A stretch of 64,000 bases of DNA from Pseudohongiella nitratireducens (GTDB lineage Bacteria > Pseudomonadota > Gammaproteobacteria > Pseudomonadales > Pseudohongiellaceae): contig NZ_LWHM01000019.1 of the NCBI RefSeq assembly GCF_001642735.1, positions 53,640 through 117,639 of the forward strand. The letters are read 5' to 3'. The notes below the pieces were generated by a model, which had not been told where the DNA came from, did not search any database, and saw nothing but the letters and a program-made list of their open reading frames with translations. The position numbers were made by a program, and so were the translations under genes. Position 1 is the first letter of the stretch, and the number at the start of each line of letters is the position of its first letter. Of the stretch, positions 18,398 to 29,730 are shown one piece after another.

Positions 18398-19746
18398 GTG
18401 CGCCCCGGGGTGAGTTCAGTTCCCGGTTCGGTTTTTTGATGGCGGCCTCCGGGTCGGCTGTCGGACTGGGAAATATCTGGGGCTTCCCCACCAATACCGC
18501 CAGCAATGGTGGTGCGGCATTTCTGTTTACTTATATTGTCCTGGCCTTTGCCATTGCCTACCCGGCACTGATGGCGGAACTGATTATCGGTCGCCATGCC
18601 AAAGCGAATGCGGTGACGGCTTTGAGAGGGCTGGCAAGAGGGCCGCTGACACGCGCTCTGGGCGGTATGGTCGGTTATGCCGGTATGATCACCGTCAGCC
18701 TGATCCTGAGCTTCTACGCCATTGTCAGTGGCTGGATGCTGGCCATGACCATGGCGTCGCTGGCCAATCTGCTGCAGTTTGATGCTGCCGCCGACTGGCT
18801 GGCAACGGGATCTGTGGTACGAGATGCCATATTTACCCTGGGCTTCATGCTAATGACACTGTGGGTGGTGACTGCTGGTGTCAGTAACGGTATCGAAAAA
18901 TGGGCCTCGCGGCTCATGCCTTCACTGTTCATTATTCTGGTCTGCCTGATTATCTATGTCTTCACGCTGGATGGCGCGATGGAAGGGTTGCGCATGTATC
19001 TGGTGCCTGACTTTTCCCGGATGCTGGAGCCTGGTTTGGTGGTCAGTGCCATGGGGCAGGCGTTCTTTTCCCTGTCGCTGGGGGTAGGCACCATGTTGAT
19101 CTATGGCTCCTACATCAACCGGCGTGAAAATCTGCCGGCTCTGGGGCGCATGGTGACCCTGCTGGATATCAGTGTGGCAGTGACAGCAGGTCTGCTGATT
19201 TTGCCAGCCATGACGGTGGCATTGAATCTGGGCGTGCCTATCTATGATGAACAGGGAGGACTGATCGCCGGTCCCGGGCTGATTATTTCTGTCCTGCCAG
19301 CACTGTTTGATCAGATTGGACTGGCCGGGATACTGGTATCGCTGGCATTCTTCATCCTGATGACCATTGCGTCGCTGACTTCCTCCATTTCCATGCTGGA
19401 GGTACCGCTGGCCTATGTGGTCGAGAATTACAACACCAGTCGCCGGCGGGTCGGTACCTGGCTGACCCTGGGTATTACGGCTATCAGTCTGCTGATTGTG
19501 TTTAACTTCGATACCCTGTTTGATCTGGTGGTTTCCCTGACGACAGAATACAGCCAGCCATTACTGGGTTTCTTCTTTGCCATCTTTGCCGGCTGGATCT
19601 GGCATCGTAACGGCATACTGCAGGAAATCAGGCAGGGCAGTGAGAACGTAGAACATACGATGTTCTGGCGTATCTGGCCGGTTTATGTGAAATTTGTGGT
19701 GCCGGTGGCCATTCTGGCTATCTACCTGCAAACCCTGTTGGGGTGA
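18394..19746 (+). CDS. neurotransmitter:sodium symporter family transporter
   Basis: 450-residue inner-membrane protein with about 11 hydrophobic helices, the length of bacterial NSS members such as MhsT and Tyt1. The first helix contains GSAVGLGNIWGFP, the unwound Na+/substrate-binding segment, and FFSLSLGVGTMLIYGSY corresponds to helix 6. Known bacterial members take up amino acids with Na+; the substrate is not readable. It overlaps the cyclophilin gene (ATGA) and ends six bases from the convergent aminotransferase gene. Confidence 0.94.
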   Translation: MSAPRGEFSSRFGFLMAASGSAVGLGNIWGFPTNTASNGGAAFLFTYIVLAFAIAYPALMAELIIGRHAKANAVTALRGLARGPLTRALGGMVGYAGMITVSLILSFYAIVSGWMLAMTMASLANLLQFDAAADWLATGSVVRDAIFTLGFMLMTLWVVTAGVSNGIEKWASRLMPSLFIILVCLIIYVFTLDGAMEGLRMYLVPDFSRMLEPGLVVSAMGQAFFSLSLGVGTMLIYGSYINRRENLPALGRMVTLLDISVAVTAGLLILPAMTVALNLGVPIYDEQGGLIAGPGLIISVLPALFDQIGLAGILVSLAFFILMTIASLTSSISMLEVPLAYVVENYNTSRRRVGTWLTLGITAISLLIVFNFDTLFDLVVSLTTEYSQPLLGFFFAIFAGWIWHRNGILQEIRQGSENVEHTMFWRIWPVYVKFVVPVAILAIYLQTLLG

Positions 19747-19752
19747 TTTCTG

Positions 19753-20940
19753 TTACCTGACAGACATGATTTGCTGTAATACGGCACAGAATCGGGTGAT
19801 TTCATCTTCCGTATTGTAGGCATGTAACGATGCCCGGTTGATATCGGGCAGTCGTCGGTAATAGTGGTCCAGCTGTGTATTTTGCTGCCGCACCACCGAT
19901 GTGTTGATCCCCGACTCCCTGAGCAAGGCTGCAATTTCTGTCGCAGGCTGAGTCTCGGCATGAAAGGTCACAATGCCGGACAGGTTTTCCCCTTTGTCAT
20001 CTACACTGATTCCTTCTATCTTGCCTAGCTGCTGGCGCAGTGAGGCGGCCAGCGTGCAAATTCTTGATTCAATCGCGGGCATACCCACCGACAAGGCATA
20101 ATTAACGGCAACGCCTAGTGCGATGCGGCCCGCTACATCATGCTCCCAGGCTTCAAAGCGACGGGCGCCTGGCGCAATCTCGTATCTTTCAGGTGAAAGC
20201 CAGGTAGCCGACTGCAGGTCAATGGCAGCCGGTATCATTCGGTTGGCCAGGGCTTCCTGTGCGTAGAGGAAGCCTGTACCGCGCGGGGCTCTGAGGTATT
20301 TTCTGCCTGAGGCAACCAGCATGTCACAGCCCAGCTCATCAACATCGAGGTGCAGGTGCCCGGCGGACTGGCAGGCATCCAGCAGATAGGGAATATTGTA
20401 GTGTCGGGCTATTTGGCCCACTTTGGCTGCCGGCTGGATGGTGCCGCTTTGACTGGGCAGGTGGGTGAGCAAAATCAAACTCGCACCGTTTTCAGCCTCC
20501 TGCTGCAGGCGCTGTAAATCAATGCTGCCCGACTCATCATTCGGCACGAACACAAGCGCAATCTGTCTGGTTTCGGCCAGGTGAAGCAGGGTCAGGTAAT
20601 TGCTGGAATATTCAGACTGATTAACCAGGATACGATCGCCAGGCGCCAGCGGAAGCGCTGCGATTAACAGCTGGAAAGCACGAGTGGCGCTTTCCACGCA
20701 GGCTATTTCATTTTCATGGCAGTTCAGTAGCCGGGATAAGGCTGTGTAGGTCTGGGCACTGGCTTTGGCGTTTTGCAGCGCCGCTTCGTAACCGCCGATT
20801 TTCTGTTCAAGTGCCAGGTGATCCAGTTGAGCCCGGGTAACCTGGGCTGGCTGCAATGAGGCTCCAGCGTTATTGAAATGAATCAGATCCCGACAGGCTG
20901 GTGTGTCATCACGTAGCTTGTCGGGATCCATCAGGTTCAT
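19753..20940 (-). CDS. class V aminotransferase (cysteine desulfurase/EgtE-like fold)
   Basis: 395 residues of the PLP-dependent class V family. The N-terminal FNNAGASLQP, the Asp/Gln pair in LDACQSAGHLHLDVDEL and the PLP Lys in VASGRKYLRAPRGTGFLY are clear. The resemblance to isopenicillin-N epimerase and ergothioneine lyase types, and the absence of Isc partners, argue against a housekeeping IscS. Its start overlaps the aspartate kinase stop by four bases (ATGA), so the two enzymes are probably co-translated and may act in one pathway, which is not known. Confidence 0.85.
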   Translation of the reverse strand: MNLMDPDKLRDDTPACRDLIHFNNAGASLQPAQVTRAQLDHLALEQKIGGYEAALQNAKASAQTYTALSRLLNCHENEIACVESATRAFQLLIAALPLAPGDRILVNQSEYSSNYLTLLHLAETRQIALVFVPNDESGSIDLQRLQQEAENGASLILLTHLPSQSGTIQPAAKVGQIARHYNIPYLLDACQSAGHLHLDVDELGCDMLVASGRKYLRAPRGTGFLYAQEALANRMIPAAIDLQSATWLSPERYEIAPGARRFEAWEHDVAGRIALGVAVNYALSVGMPAIESRICTLAASLRQQLGKIEGISVDDKGENLSGIVTFHAETQPATEIAALLRESGINTSVVRQQNTQLDHYYRRLPDINRASLHAYNTEDEITRFCAVLQQIMSVR

Positions 20941-22409
20941 GCCAGTTTGATAGCACGTCCGTGGTTATAGACTTCCACCAGTTGTGAGTGCATGGCCTTC
21001 ACCGCTGTGTTGTAGTCGTCTTCATCCAGGACAAATTGCATATCCACCTGACGCATGCATTGATGCACACCCAGAATATCCACACCGGCATCGGCCAGTG
21101 CCTGGGTTGTTCTGGCCAGCATGCCAGGGATCTTCAGGTCGCTGCCAATGGCAGAAACGATGCAGACCTTCCGCACATTAATCTCAGCGCCGGGAAACAG
21201 GTCGGCCAATGCTGCCTGAATGCGCTTGACCGTTTTCAGGTTGGCGGACAGATAATGCGTGATGGTATTGGCATTGAGGTCCTTGTTGATGACCTGGGCC
21301 TTGAAGCGGGTGATTTGTGCCAGAAACTGTTTCTCATAATGTGACAGGTCGCCCACCATGTCCTGGTCAAACAGCTCAATGGCGTAAACACCCTGACGAC
21401 CAGCTACGATCTCGACACAAGGCGAGTCACTGACGTAGTCGCGGGTAATCAGCGTGCCGCCGTGCTCGGGCTCAAAGGTGTTTTTGACGCGCAGATGAAT
21501 ATTACTCTGACGCAGGCCTTTTGCCGCTCGCGGGTGGATAGCCTCCATGCCCAGATTGGCTAACTGGTCCGCGACATCGTAATTGGTGCGACCGATCGGC
21601 ACGGCTTTGGTCTCGCCAACAATACCGGGGTCGGCACTGCTGAGGTGGAATTCTTTATGGATGATGGCTTCGCGAGCGCCGGTCAGAACGGCGATACGGC
21701 TGAAGGTCATCTCACTGTAGCCTCGATCAAAAATAGCCATCAGGCCGCCTTCACAGTGGCTGTAACCAGTGGCGATGGGTAGCTCCTTGCTCAGGTCAAT
21801 GCCCTCAAAGGCACGGCTGATGTGTTCGTCAAGAGAGAGGTGCTTTTCGCTGTTCCAGCCAGACAGATCAACCAGCCTGGCGTTGATGCCATGCAAGCGG
21901 AGCAGCTGTGCAGTATTGGAGGCACTGTGGATCTCACCCAGGCTGGCCAGCATCTCTCGCACGGTCTGCAGGTAATCGGACAGGGCAAAATGCCCGTGCT
22001 GGCACAGGCTGGCGACATCTTCCAGTACGCTTTCGGCGTCCTGCAGTCGGTCCAGTATGAAATCGTTGGCTTTTTTTAGCTCAGATTCACCATGATCGGC
22101 AAAGAGGTTGTCATTGAGCTCCAGAAGGTATTCGCGTGTTTCCTTGAACGCTTTGCGCCAGCTGGTCTGGTCTTCTGCGTCAGCAAACAGTGAGTAAATA
22201 CCGGATTGCCCGGTCTTTTTGTGTTCCAGCAACATGTTGGTAACACCGCCGTAGGCAGAAACCACAAATATTCGCTGATAAACATCCCCTGCAAGGGCGG
22301 GATTCATGAAGATATTCTGGCGCACAGCTTCAAATTGACTCATTGAAGTGCCACCGATTTTTTCGACCGTATGGCCTGAAGACGATGGCTCTGCCTGTGA
22401 ATCTGACAT
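20937..22409 (-). CDS. aspartate kinase, Ask_Ect-like
   Basis: Phosphorylates aspartate to aspartyl phosphate. 490 residues from the ATG at 22409 (AGGA lies before it; a TTG 18 bases upstream would include the ribosome binding site). HTVEKIGGTSMSQF is the kinase Lys/GGTS motif in the form I associate with Ask_Ect, the isoenzyme that accompanies ectoine genes. Two ACT domains follow (about 325-485). No ectABC genes are in the window, and the partner is a class V aminotransferase. The subtype call rests on remembered sequence similarity only. Confidence 0.83.
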   Translation of the reverse strand: MSDSQAEPSSSGHTVEKIGGTSMSQFEAVRQNIFMNPALAGDVYQRIFVVSAYGGVTNMLLEHKKTGQSGIYSLFADAEDQTSWRKAFKETREYLLELNDNLFADHGESELKKANDFILDRLQDAESVLEDVASLCQHGHFALSDYLQTVREMLASLGEIHSASNTAQLLRLHGINARLVDLSGWNSEKHLSLDEHISRAFEGIDLSKELPIATGYSHCEGGLMAIFDRGYSEMTFSRIAVLTGAREAIIHKEFHLSSADPGIVGETKAVPIGRTNYDVADQLANLGMEAIHPRAAKGLRQSNIHLRVKNTFEPEHGGTLITRDYVSDSPCVEIVAGRQGVYAIELFDQDMVGDLSHYEKQFLAQITRFKAQVINKDLNANTITHYLSANLKTVKRIQAALADLFPGAEINVRKVCIVSAIGSDLKIPGMLARTTQALADAGVDILGVHQCMRQVDMQFVLDEDDYNTAVKAMHSQLVEVYNHGRAIKLA

Positions 22410-22557
22410 TTTGTTTCCTGTAATCAAGACTTGAGGCGACGGATTATACCGGAAATTGATGTCAGTTTCATGCCAGCTCTATTGACAGGGTGTTACCAAG
22501 CTGTCAGCAGTGCCGCAGAAATGCTGTCAATCATGGTGCAGATTGCTTCCCCGGGTC

Positions 22558-23940
22558 TTAAGGGAGAATGTGGAAGTAGACAAATCGGGCATTGGGGTCC
22601 TGAGGCATTGGGTACTCAATGGCTTTCAGGTCGATTGGCTGAAACAGGCTCTTGTAGCCATCACAAAGTGAATTGAAAATCACTTCCTGAACGATGAGTA
22701 TATTGTAGTCCTGCAGGCCTTGTTGATGGGCACTGTCATCCATGATGCTGGCAATTTTCGGGTTTTTGCGCATCTCTTCGTAGCGATAGGCCTGAACCAG
22801 GGCGTCTCCATACAGGTCGTAGGCTCGGATACCGCTGCTTTGGAATGTCCCTTGCACGGTATTAAACGCCAGCCCCATCGCGGCTTTAATCGGATGACCG
22901 TAGCTAAAGCGATCCACCTCAGCATTAAAGGCCTTGAACATCATCAAGGCGGTATCCACGGCATGGTCGGCCAGTGACATGCTTTTCTCAGTCATAAAAG
23001 GGTAACCCACAGCGCTGATAAAACCGTCGCCGGTTTCTTTCAGTCGGAAGGCACGGGATTTGAGCGGGTTGTGACGGTAACCCATCATGCAAATCTGCGA
23101 GAAAGCCCGAAATACATTGAGGAAAAAATTCTGAGTGCGTTCATGCCGGATAGCGCTTGATCGGATAATATCAAACACATTAATGATGGCCTCGCTGCGG
23201 GCCACGGGCATGGTTTCTTCCAACTGGTCCCCAGACTTGATTCGTTCCAGCTGATGTGGGTAGACGAGTTTGGATAACTGGTTATAAAGGTGCTGGCGGG
23301 TGTCTGCATCAACCGACTTATAGTAAAAACGACTTTGGATACGACGGAAAAACAGCCAGCCTACAATAATGCCACCGAGATAGCCCTGTATCAGTTGCAT
23401 GATATTAAGGGTCAGGTAGGTCGCATTGATGCGGTAGATCATCAGCACGGTCAGCAGGGTAAAGACAGTGTTTCTCAGGAGCGTGACTTCAAAGCGGGTA
23501 TGGTAGGAGAAAGCGGTTGTCATCAGGATGACAAAATTAATCTGCCCGGACAGGGCAATGTAAAAATTGGATTGCTCCTGTTGCGTTAATTCGGGCCGGA
23601 AGATCAGCTGCAGTGTCATGCAGAAACCGAACAAGATGCTGAACACAAAACAGTCGAACACGGTACGCGAGAGTTTGCTGGTGGTTGAAAACAGCAGCGT
23701 GACCCAGGGGAACAGCAGTACGATCAGAATCGGTATGGAGTAGGTCAGTAGTGCCTGGCCAGCATAAGGGTTATTGCTGCTCAGCAGGTTCTGCCAGGTC
23801 ATCAGTGAGGAAACCAGGAGGAGTAATGCTGAGGTCCGGGCTGGCCAGTTTTTGAGTGCCCAACTGGCATCGTCACGCAATTCATCACGGAACTCAGTGA
23901 CATGTTCTCTGCAATATGCCGAGTACTTGTCCTGATTCAT
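22558..23940 (-). CDS. membrane protein with divergent class III nucleotide cyclase domain
   Basis: 460 residues. The N-terminal half has about six hydrophobic segments (residues 35-205) ending in FFRRIQSRFYYK. The C-terminal half resembles class III adenylate/guanylate cyclases: EAIINVFDIIRSS carries the first metal Asp, RLKETGDGFISAVG the KxxGDG block with the second Asp, and LYGDALVQAYRYEEM aligns with the G-D-A-V-N-x-A-x-R block. In the last the Arg is kept but the Asn position is Val, so activity may be altered or lost. The ATG at 23940 is preferred over the TTG at 23955; no good ribosome binding site is seen for either. Divergent from the ICMT-like gene. Confidence 0.7.
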   Translation of the reverse strand: MNQDKYSAYCREHVTEFRDELRDDASWALKNWPARTSALLLLVSSLMTWQNLLSSNNPYAGQALLTYSIPILIVLLFPWVTLLFSTTSKLSRTVFDCFVFSILFGFCMTLQLIFRPELTQQEQSNFYIALSGQINFVILMTTAFSYHTRFEVTLLRNTVFTLLTVLMIYRINATYLTLNIMQLIQGYLGGIIVGWLFFRRIQSRFYYKSVDADTRQHLYNQLSKLVYPHQLERIKSGDQLEETMPVARSEAIINVFDIIRSSAIRHERTQNFFLNVFRAFSQICMMGYRHNPLKSRAFRLKETGDGFISAVGYPFMTEKSMSLADHAVDTALMMFKAFNAEVDRFSYGHPIKAAMGLAFNTVQGTFQSSGIRAYDLYGDALVQAYRYEEMRKNPKIASIMDDSAHQQGLQDYNILIVQEVIFNSLCDGYKSLFQPIDLKAIEYPMPQDPNARFVYFHILP

Positions 23941-24088
23941 ATTATAAGTGCTCAAAATTATTCATATTGTTATGCCGACAAATTGCGTGACATGATTATA
24001 CATAAATGTGGTGCTCCAGCAATGCAGCAAAAGGCATGTCGGGCGCCAATCATTGAAAATTCATTATTTCATAACTTAGAGGTTGGAT

Positions 24089-24655
24089 ATGTTGATTTAT
24101 CTGGGGCTGGCGTTGTACCTGGGGATTGTGTTGAGTTTGCTGTGGGGGCGTTTTGCCTTCTTTAAAATGAACTCGGGCACCCCGTTTTGGCTGGCGCTGA
24201 GTTACGACCTTGCAGTCGGTGTCCAGATGGTTTCAACGGTTTATGGCTTCATTGTTGTGACGGACGTCACAAAACTGCCCTTGTATATTTGTCTCGTGTT
24301 GTACGCCTTTTCGCTGGTGTTATTCTGGTGGTCGATTGTCACTGCAAAATCACTCGACTTTGCCTTCAGCACAAGCGTTGGAAAAATCGTGACAACTGGT
24401 CCATTCGGGGTGTTCCGTCACCCGTTTTATGTCTCTTACATCCTTGCCTGGCTGGGCAGCTCGCTGCTGTTTGGGTGGCCTTGGCTATGGCTGAGTCTTG
24501 CCTATCTGACAGGTTTTTATGTGATGTCCGCAAAACGGGAAGAGGCCGTTATTTTGCAGAGTGAGCAATCAGAGCAGTACAAACTTTACCAACAACAAGT
24601 AGGCATGTTCCTACCAAGGATATTAAAATGGAAGCAATCAAATTTAAAACATTAA
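24089..24655 (+). CDS. isoprenylcysteine carboxyl methyltransferase (ICMT/PEMT) family protein
   Basis: 188-residue integral membrane protein with four to five hydrophobic helices. TTGPFGVFRHPFYVSYILAW is the ICMT/PEMT signature (RHPxY), and the E-E pair in AKREEAVILQ with the spaced Y of QYKLYQQ follow in the usual order. Such enzymes use SAM to methylate lipids, prenylcysteines or other membrane-bound acceptors; the bacterial substrates are mostly unknown. AGAGGT precedes the ATG at 24089. The next gene starts 28 bases before this one ends. Confidence 0.83.
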   Translation: MLIYLGLALYLGIVLSLLWGRFAFFKMNSGTPFWLALSYDLAVGVQMVSTVYGFIVVTDVTKLPLYICLVLYAFSLVLFWWSIVTAKSLDFAFSTSVGKIVTTGPFGVFRHPFYVSYILAWLGSSLLFGWPWLWLSLAYLTGFYVMSAKREEAVILQSEQSEQYKLYQQQVGMFLPRILKWKQSNLKH

Positions 24656-25251
24656 CTGACACAACTGAAATCGATTTTTTCCTGTCTCGTTTCGAGAGTT
24701 TTGTCGGGGTCAAACTGCCTTACGATTACATGGAACGCAGTCAGTTCGTGGCCGGTTTCAAAGGCGATGAAATGGTGGGTGGCTATATGCTGGTCACCAA
24801 ACCTGCTTTTCGCAGTCTGATGTTTGTCCCGGATGATGTCAAACAGTCCCACGAGTTTTTCCAGAAAGACAGCTACGACATGATGGAAATTAACGGACTG
24901 TGGATGAGCGCTTCATTGAAGAGCGCCTCAGAGCAGTTCAGCATCTGGACCCGCCTGGTTCTGGATGCATTCAAGTGCCGCAAGCAGTATGTTCTGCTGA
25001 TGGCTAACCAGCGCAACAAGAATATCCGACATGTTCATGCCATGACGGGTGCCAAGGATATCTACGAAGGCCAGCCGATGCTCATGTCGGGCGATAAGAG
25101 CCATTCCACCATTCGTGTCAGCTACACAACACGCTGGTCATTATTGCTTAACCTGCCACGTTACTGGGCAGAGCATAAAAGCCGTGAGCGCCGTTTCCAG
25201 CGTCGCCTGAAACAGCGTGCCTACAACCGTGTGATGACCAAAACCAGCTGA
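24628..25251 (+). CDS. unknown protein, possibly GNAT-like
   Basis: 207 residues without a family I recognise. The layout of strands and helices (FVAGFKGDEMVGGYMLV, then MEINGLWMS, then a helix, then QYVLLMANQRNKNIRHVH, then GAKDIYEG) is reminiscent of GNAT acetyltransferases, where an N-rich turn precedes the last helix, but no acetyl-CoA loop is clear. The last 30 residues are strongly basic (RERRFQRRLKQR), perhaps for binding membrane or nucleic acid. It overlaps the ICMT-like gene by 28 bases, with AAGGAT before its ATG, so the two are very likely one functional unit. Confidence 0.7.
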   Translation: MEAIKFKTLTDTTEIDFFLSRFESFVGVKLPYDYMERSQFVAGFKGDEMVGGYMLVTKPAFRSLMFVPDDVKQSHEFFQKDSYDMMEINGLWMSASLKSASEQFSIWTRLVLDAFKCRKQYVLLMANQRNKNIRHVHAMTGAKDIYEGQPMLMSGDKSHSTIRVSYTTRWSLLLNLPRYWAEHKSRERRFQRRLKQRAYNRVMTKTS

Positions 25252-25278
25252 TTCCGGGTTATGCCCATTGTTGTTGGG

Positions 25279-25310
25279 TGAAAACCGGGAACAGGAAGTC
25301 CCGGTTTTCA
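25279..25310 (+). terminator. perfect 12-bp inverted repeat, probable terminator
   Basis: TGAAAACCGGGA (25279-25290) and TCCCGGTTTTCA (25299-25310) are exactly complementary around an 8-base loop ACAGGAAG. It lies 28 bases after the unknown-protein gene. The T-run is within the stem rather than after it, so termination may work with the A/T closing pairs in either direction. Confidence 0.6.
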
Positions 25311-25426
25311 CTGGCATCAGGGTTGTCCAGATTCTTCAGGCCTGCTTTACTATAGAGAATGGTTGTATGATGTTAGTTACATTCAGCGCTGCTTGTTTGG
25401 CGTTACTTTATTGATAGGAGCAGGAA

Positions 25427-25684
25427 GTGAGTCAGGAATCTATCCGTCAGTTGTTAGAAAATTTGGAAACGGAGTTGAACCGCAATGAGTCAATGGACGA
25501 TGAGACTCGCGCGCTTCTGACCCGTCTTGATAATAATATTGATCAGATGCTGGAGGATTCTGAACCGAATAGCCCCGAGATGGAGCAATTAATTGATATG
25601 GAAGCGCGATTTGCCGCAAACCATCCGGTCGCTGAGCGTATTGTCAGAGAGCTGATAGCCACGCTGTCACGCATCGGTATATAA
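25427..25684 (+). CDS. DUF4404 family protein
   Basis: 85-residue acidic, probably helical protein. MSQESIRQLLENLETELNR and the C-terminal FAANHPVAERIVRELIATLSRIGI match the DUF4404 family of small gammaproteobacterial proteins of unknown function. Starts with GTG after AGGAG. It ends 32 bases from the convergent holA gene. Confidence 0.82.
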   Translation: MSQESIRQLLENLETELNRNESMDDETRALLTRLDNNIDQMLEDSEPNSPEMEQLIDMEARFAANHPVAERIVRELIATLSRIGI

Positions 25685-25716
25685 GTCAGATTATCCGTTA
25701 ACGACCCGCTTATCTG

Positions 25717-26724
25717 TTAACGATTAGTGCACAGGGAAGTGACAAGTTTTTCCAGGGTTACCCAGGTATCCCCCGGGCGAAGGCCTTTGGCCCCAGCATC
25801 AATGGCGTGCAGCCCGGCCAGTAGTCGTGACAGTGACTGTTTGCTGTGACGTTGCAGGGCGGCTTCGACTGCCTGTTGCCGGTTTCCCCAGACACGGAAT
25901 GATTTCAGCACGCTGCCCATCGGCGAGCCCTGTTCCATCTGTACCTTCATGGCCAGTAACTGCCGTAGTTCTCTTGCCACCATCGCCAGTATGTAGAGCA
26001 GCTCATTGCCTTCTTCCCGTAAGCGTTGCAGGGTAGTCAGGGCTTTTGCGGTATTGCCGGCGAGGCAGCTTTCGATCAGCGCAAAAACGTTGAAGCGGGC
26101 ATTGTCAGTCACACTCTGGCTGACAGCATCCAGGTCGAGCTCGCTGCCGGCACCAAACAACATATAGAACTTCTCTATTTCCTGATCGGCTGCCAGCAGA
26201 TTGCCCTCGGTACGTTCGGCGATCAGCCGGATAGCATCGGGTGTGGCAGACATCTGGTAGCGCTGCAGACGAGCACGAAGCCAGTCGTTAAGCTGACCCG
26301 GGTCGATATCGTACAGTGGCAGAAAGGCACAATGTTTTTCAATTGACTGAAACCATTTGCTCCGTGTTGCCGCAGCATCCAGCCGAGGGGTTTGCAGTAA
26401 CAGGATGGTGTCTTCGGGAGGAGACTCCAGATATTCGATTAATGCTTTCCTGGCAGTATCGTCAGGTTTGCTGCCAAGTCGAATCTCGATCAGTTTTTTA
26501 TCGCTGAACAACGACATGCTACTGGCAGCGTGATGGAGGATATCCCAGTTGAACTGGCGATCCGCATCGTGCACTTCCCGCTCGCTGAAACCCGCTTCCC
26601 GGGTTGCCTGGCGGATCATGTCGGCGGCATCTCGCGCCTGTAACGGCTCATCGCCAGCTATCCAGTAACATCCTTGCAGTGATGACTGCAGGTTTTGGGC
26701 AAGCTGGGCGAACTTCAGTTTCAT
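25717..26724 (-). CDS. holA: DNA polymerase III delta subunit
   Basis: 335 residues. The clamp-loader subunit that opens the beta sliding clamp. Blocks seen: YWIAGDEPLQARDAADMIRQ near the start, the SMSLFSDKKLIEIRL beta-binding region, and the C-terminal collar (RLREEGNELLYILAMVARELRQLL). The start overlaps the lptE stop (ATGA). leuS-lptE-holA is the conserved gammaproteobacterial order. Confidence 0.95.
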   Translation of the reverse strand: MKLKFAQLAQNLQSSLQGCYWIAGDEPLQARDAADMIRQATREAGFSEREVHDADRQFNWDILHHAASSMSLFSDKKLIEIRLGSKPDDTARKALIEYLESPPEDTILLLQTPRLDAAATRSKWFQSIEKHCAFLPLYDIDPGQLNDWLRARLQRYQMSATPDAIRLIAERTEGNLLAADQEIEKFYMLFGAGSELDLDAVSQSVTDNARFNVFALIESCLAGNTAKALTTLQRLREEGNELLYILAMVARELRQLLAMKVQMEQGSPMGSVLKSFRVWGNRQQAVEAALQRHSKQSLSRLLAGLHAIDAGAKGLRPGDTWVTLEKLVTSLCTNR

Positions 26725-27215
26725 ATTTCGATGGCCTGCAGGCGAATCACGATCTGCTGGGCCAGCTCCTGGCGCAGATCGTCCAGTGCAATCTCCCGGC
26801 CCGACTGGCTGCCACCGATATTGGCTGTGTCTTCGAAGAAATTCCCCTGGGCTTCAAAAAGCTCCGGGCCTGCCATCAATGTGCCATTCAGATGCAACGC
26901 CGCTTCAACGGACAGGCGCAGCTCGTATTGCCCGGCACCAGCGCGGGTATTCAGGCTGACCGTCTGTTGTTCAATCGCTTCATTGGAAATCAGTAATTCA
27001 AAATCACTGGCATTACGCGGTACCAGTTCCACATCATAGCTGGACAGATATCGGCTTAATGGCGCTTGCAAGGGGTGCAGACTGTTGGCAAAAGTCACCG
27101 TCAGGCGATCAATAGGCAGCGAGCCGTCATCACTGCCACGTAAGGTAAATCCGCAACCTGCCAGGCTCATCAGCACGATGATCAGCCCGGCAGACATGAG
27201 GCGCCGAATCCCCAT
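26721..27215 (-). CDS. lptE: LPS-assembly lipoprotein LptE
   Basis: 164-residue outer-membrane lipoprotein that plugs LptD in the LPS export translocon. The start is the ATG at 27215, four bases after the leuS stop; this gives a signal peptide with lipobox LAGC and the mature N-terminus CGFTLRG. The rest is the usual strand-rich domain (VTFANSLHPLQAPLSRYL, YELRLSVEAALHLNG). Longer in-frame starts upstream lie within leuS and are rejected because they would bury the signal peptide. Confidence 0.93.
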   Translation of the reverse strand: MGIRRLMSAGLIIVLMSLAGCGFTLRGSDDGSLPIDRLTVTFANSLHPLQAPLSRYLSSYDVELVPRNASDFELLISNEAIEQQTVSLNTRAGAGQYELRLSVEAALHLNGTLMAGPELFEAQGNFFEDTANIGGSQSGREIALDDLRQELAQQIVIRLQAIEI

Positions 27216-27219
27216 CAGC

Positions 27220-29730
<2,511 letters not shown>

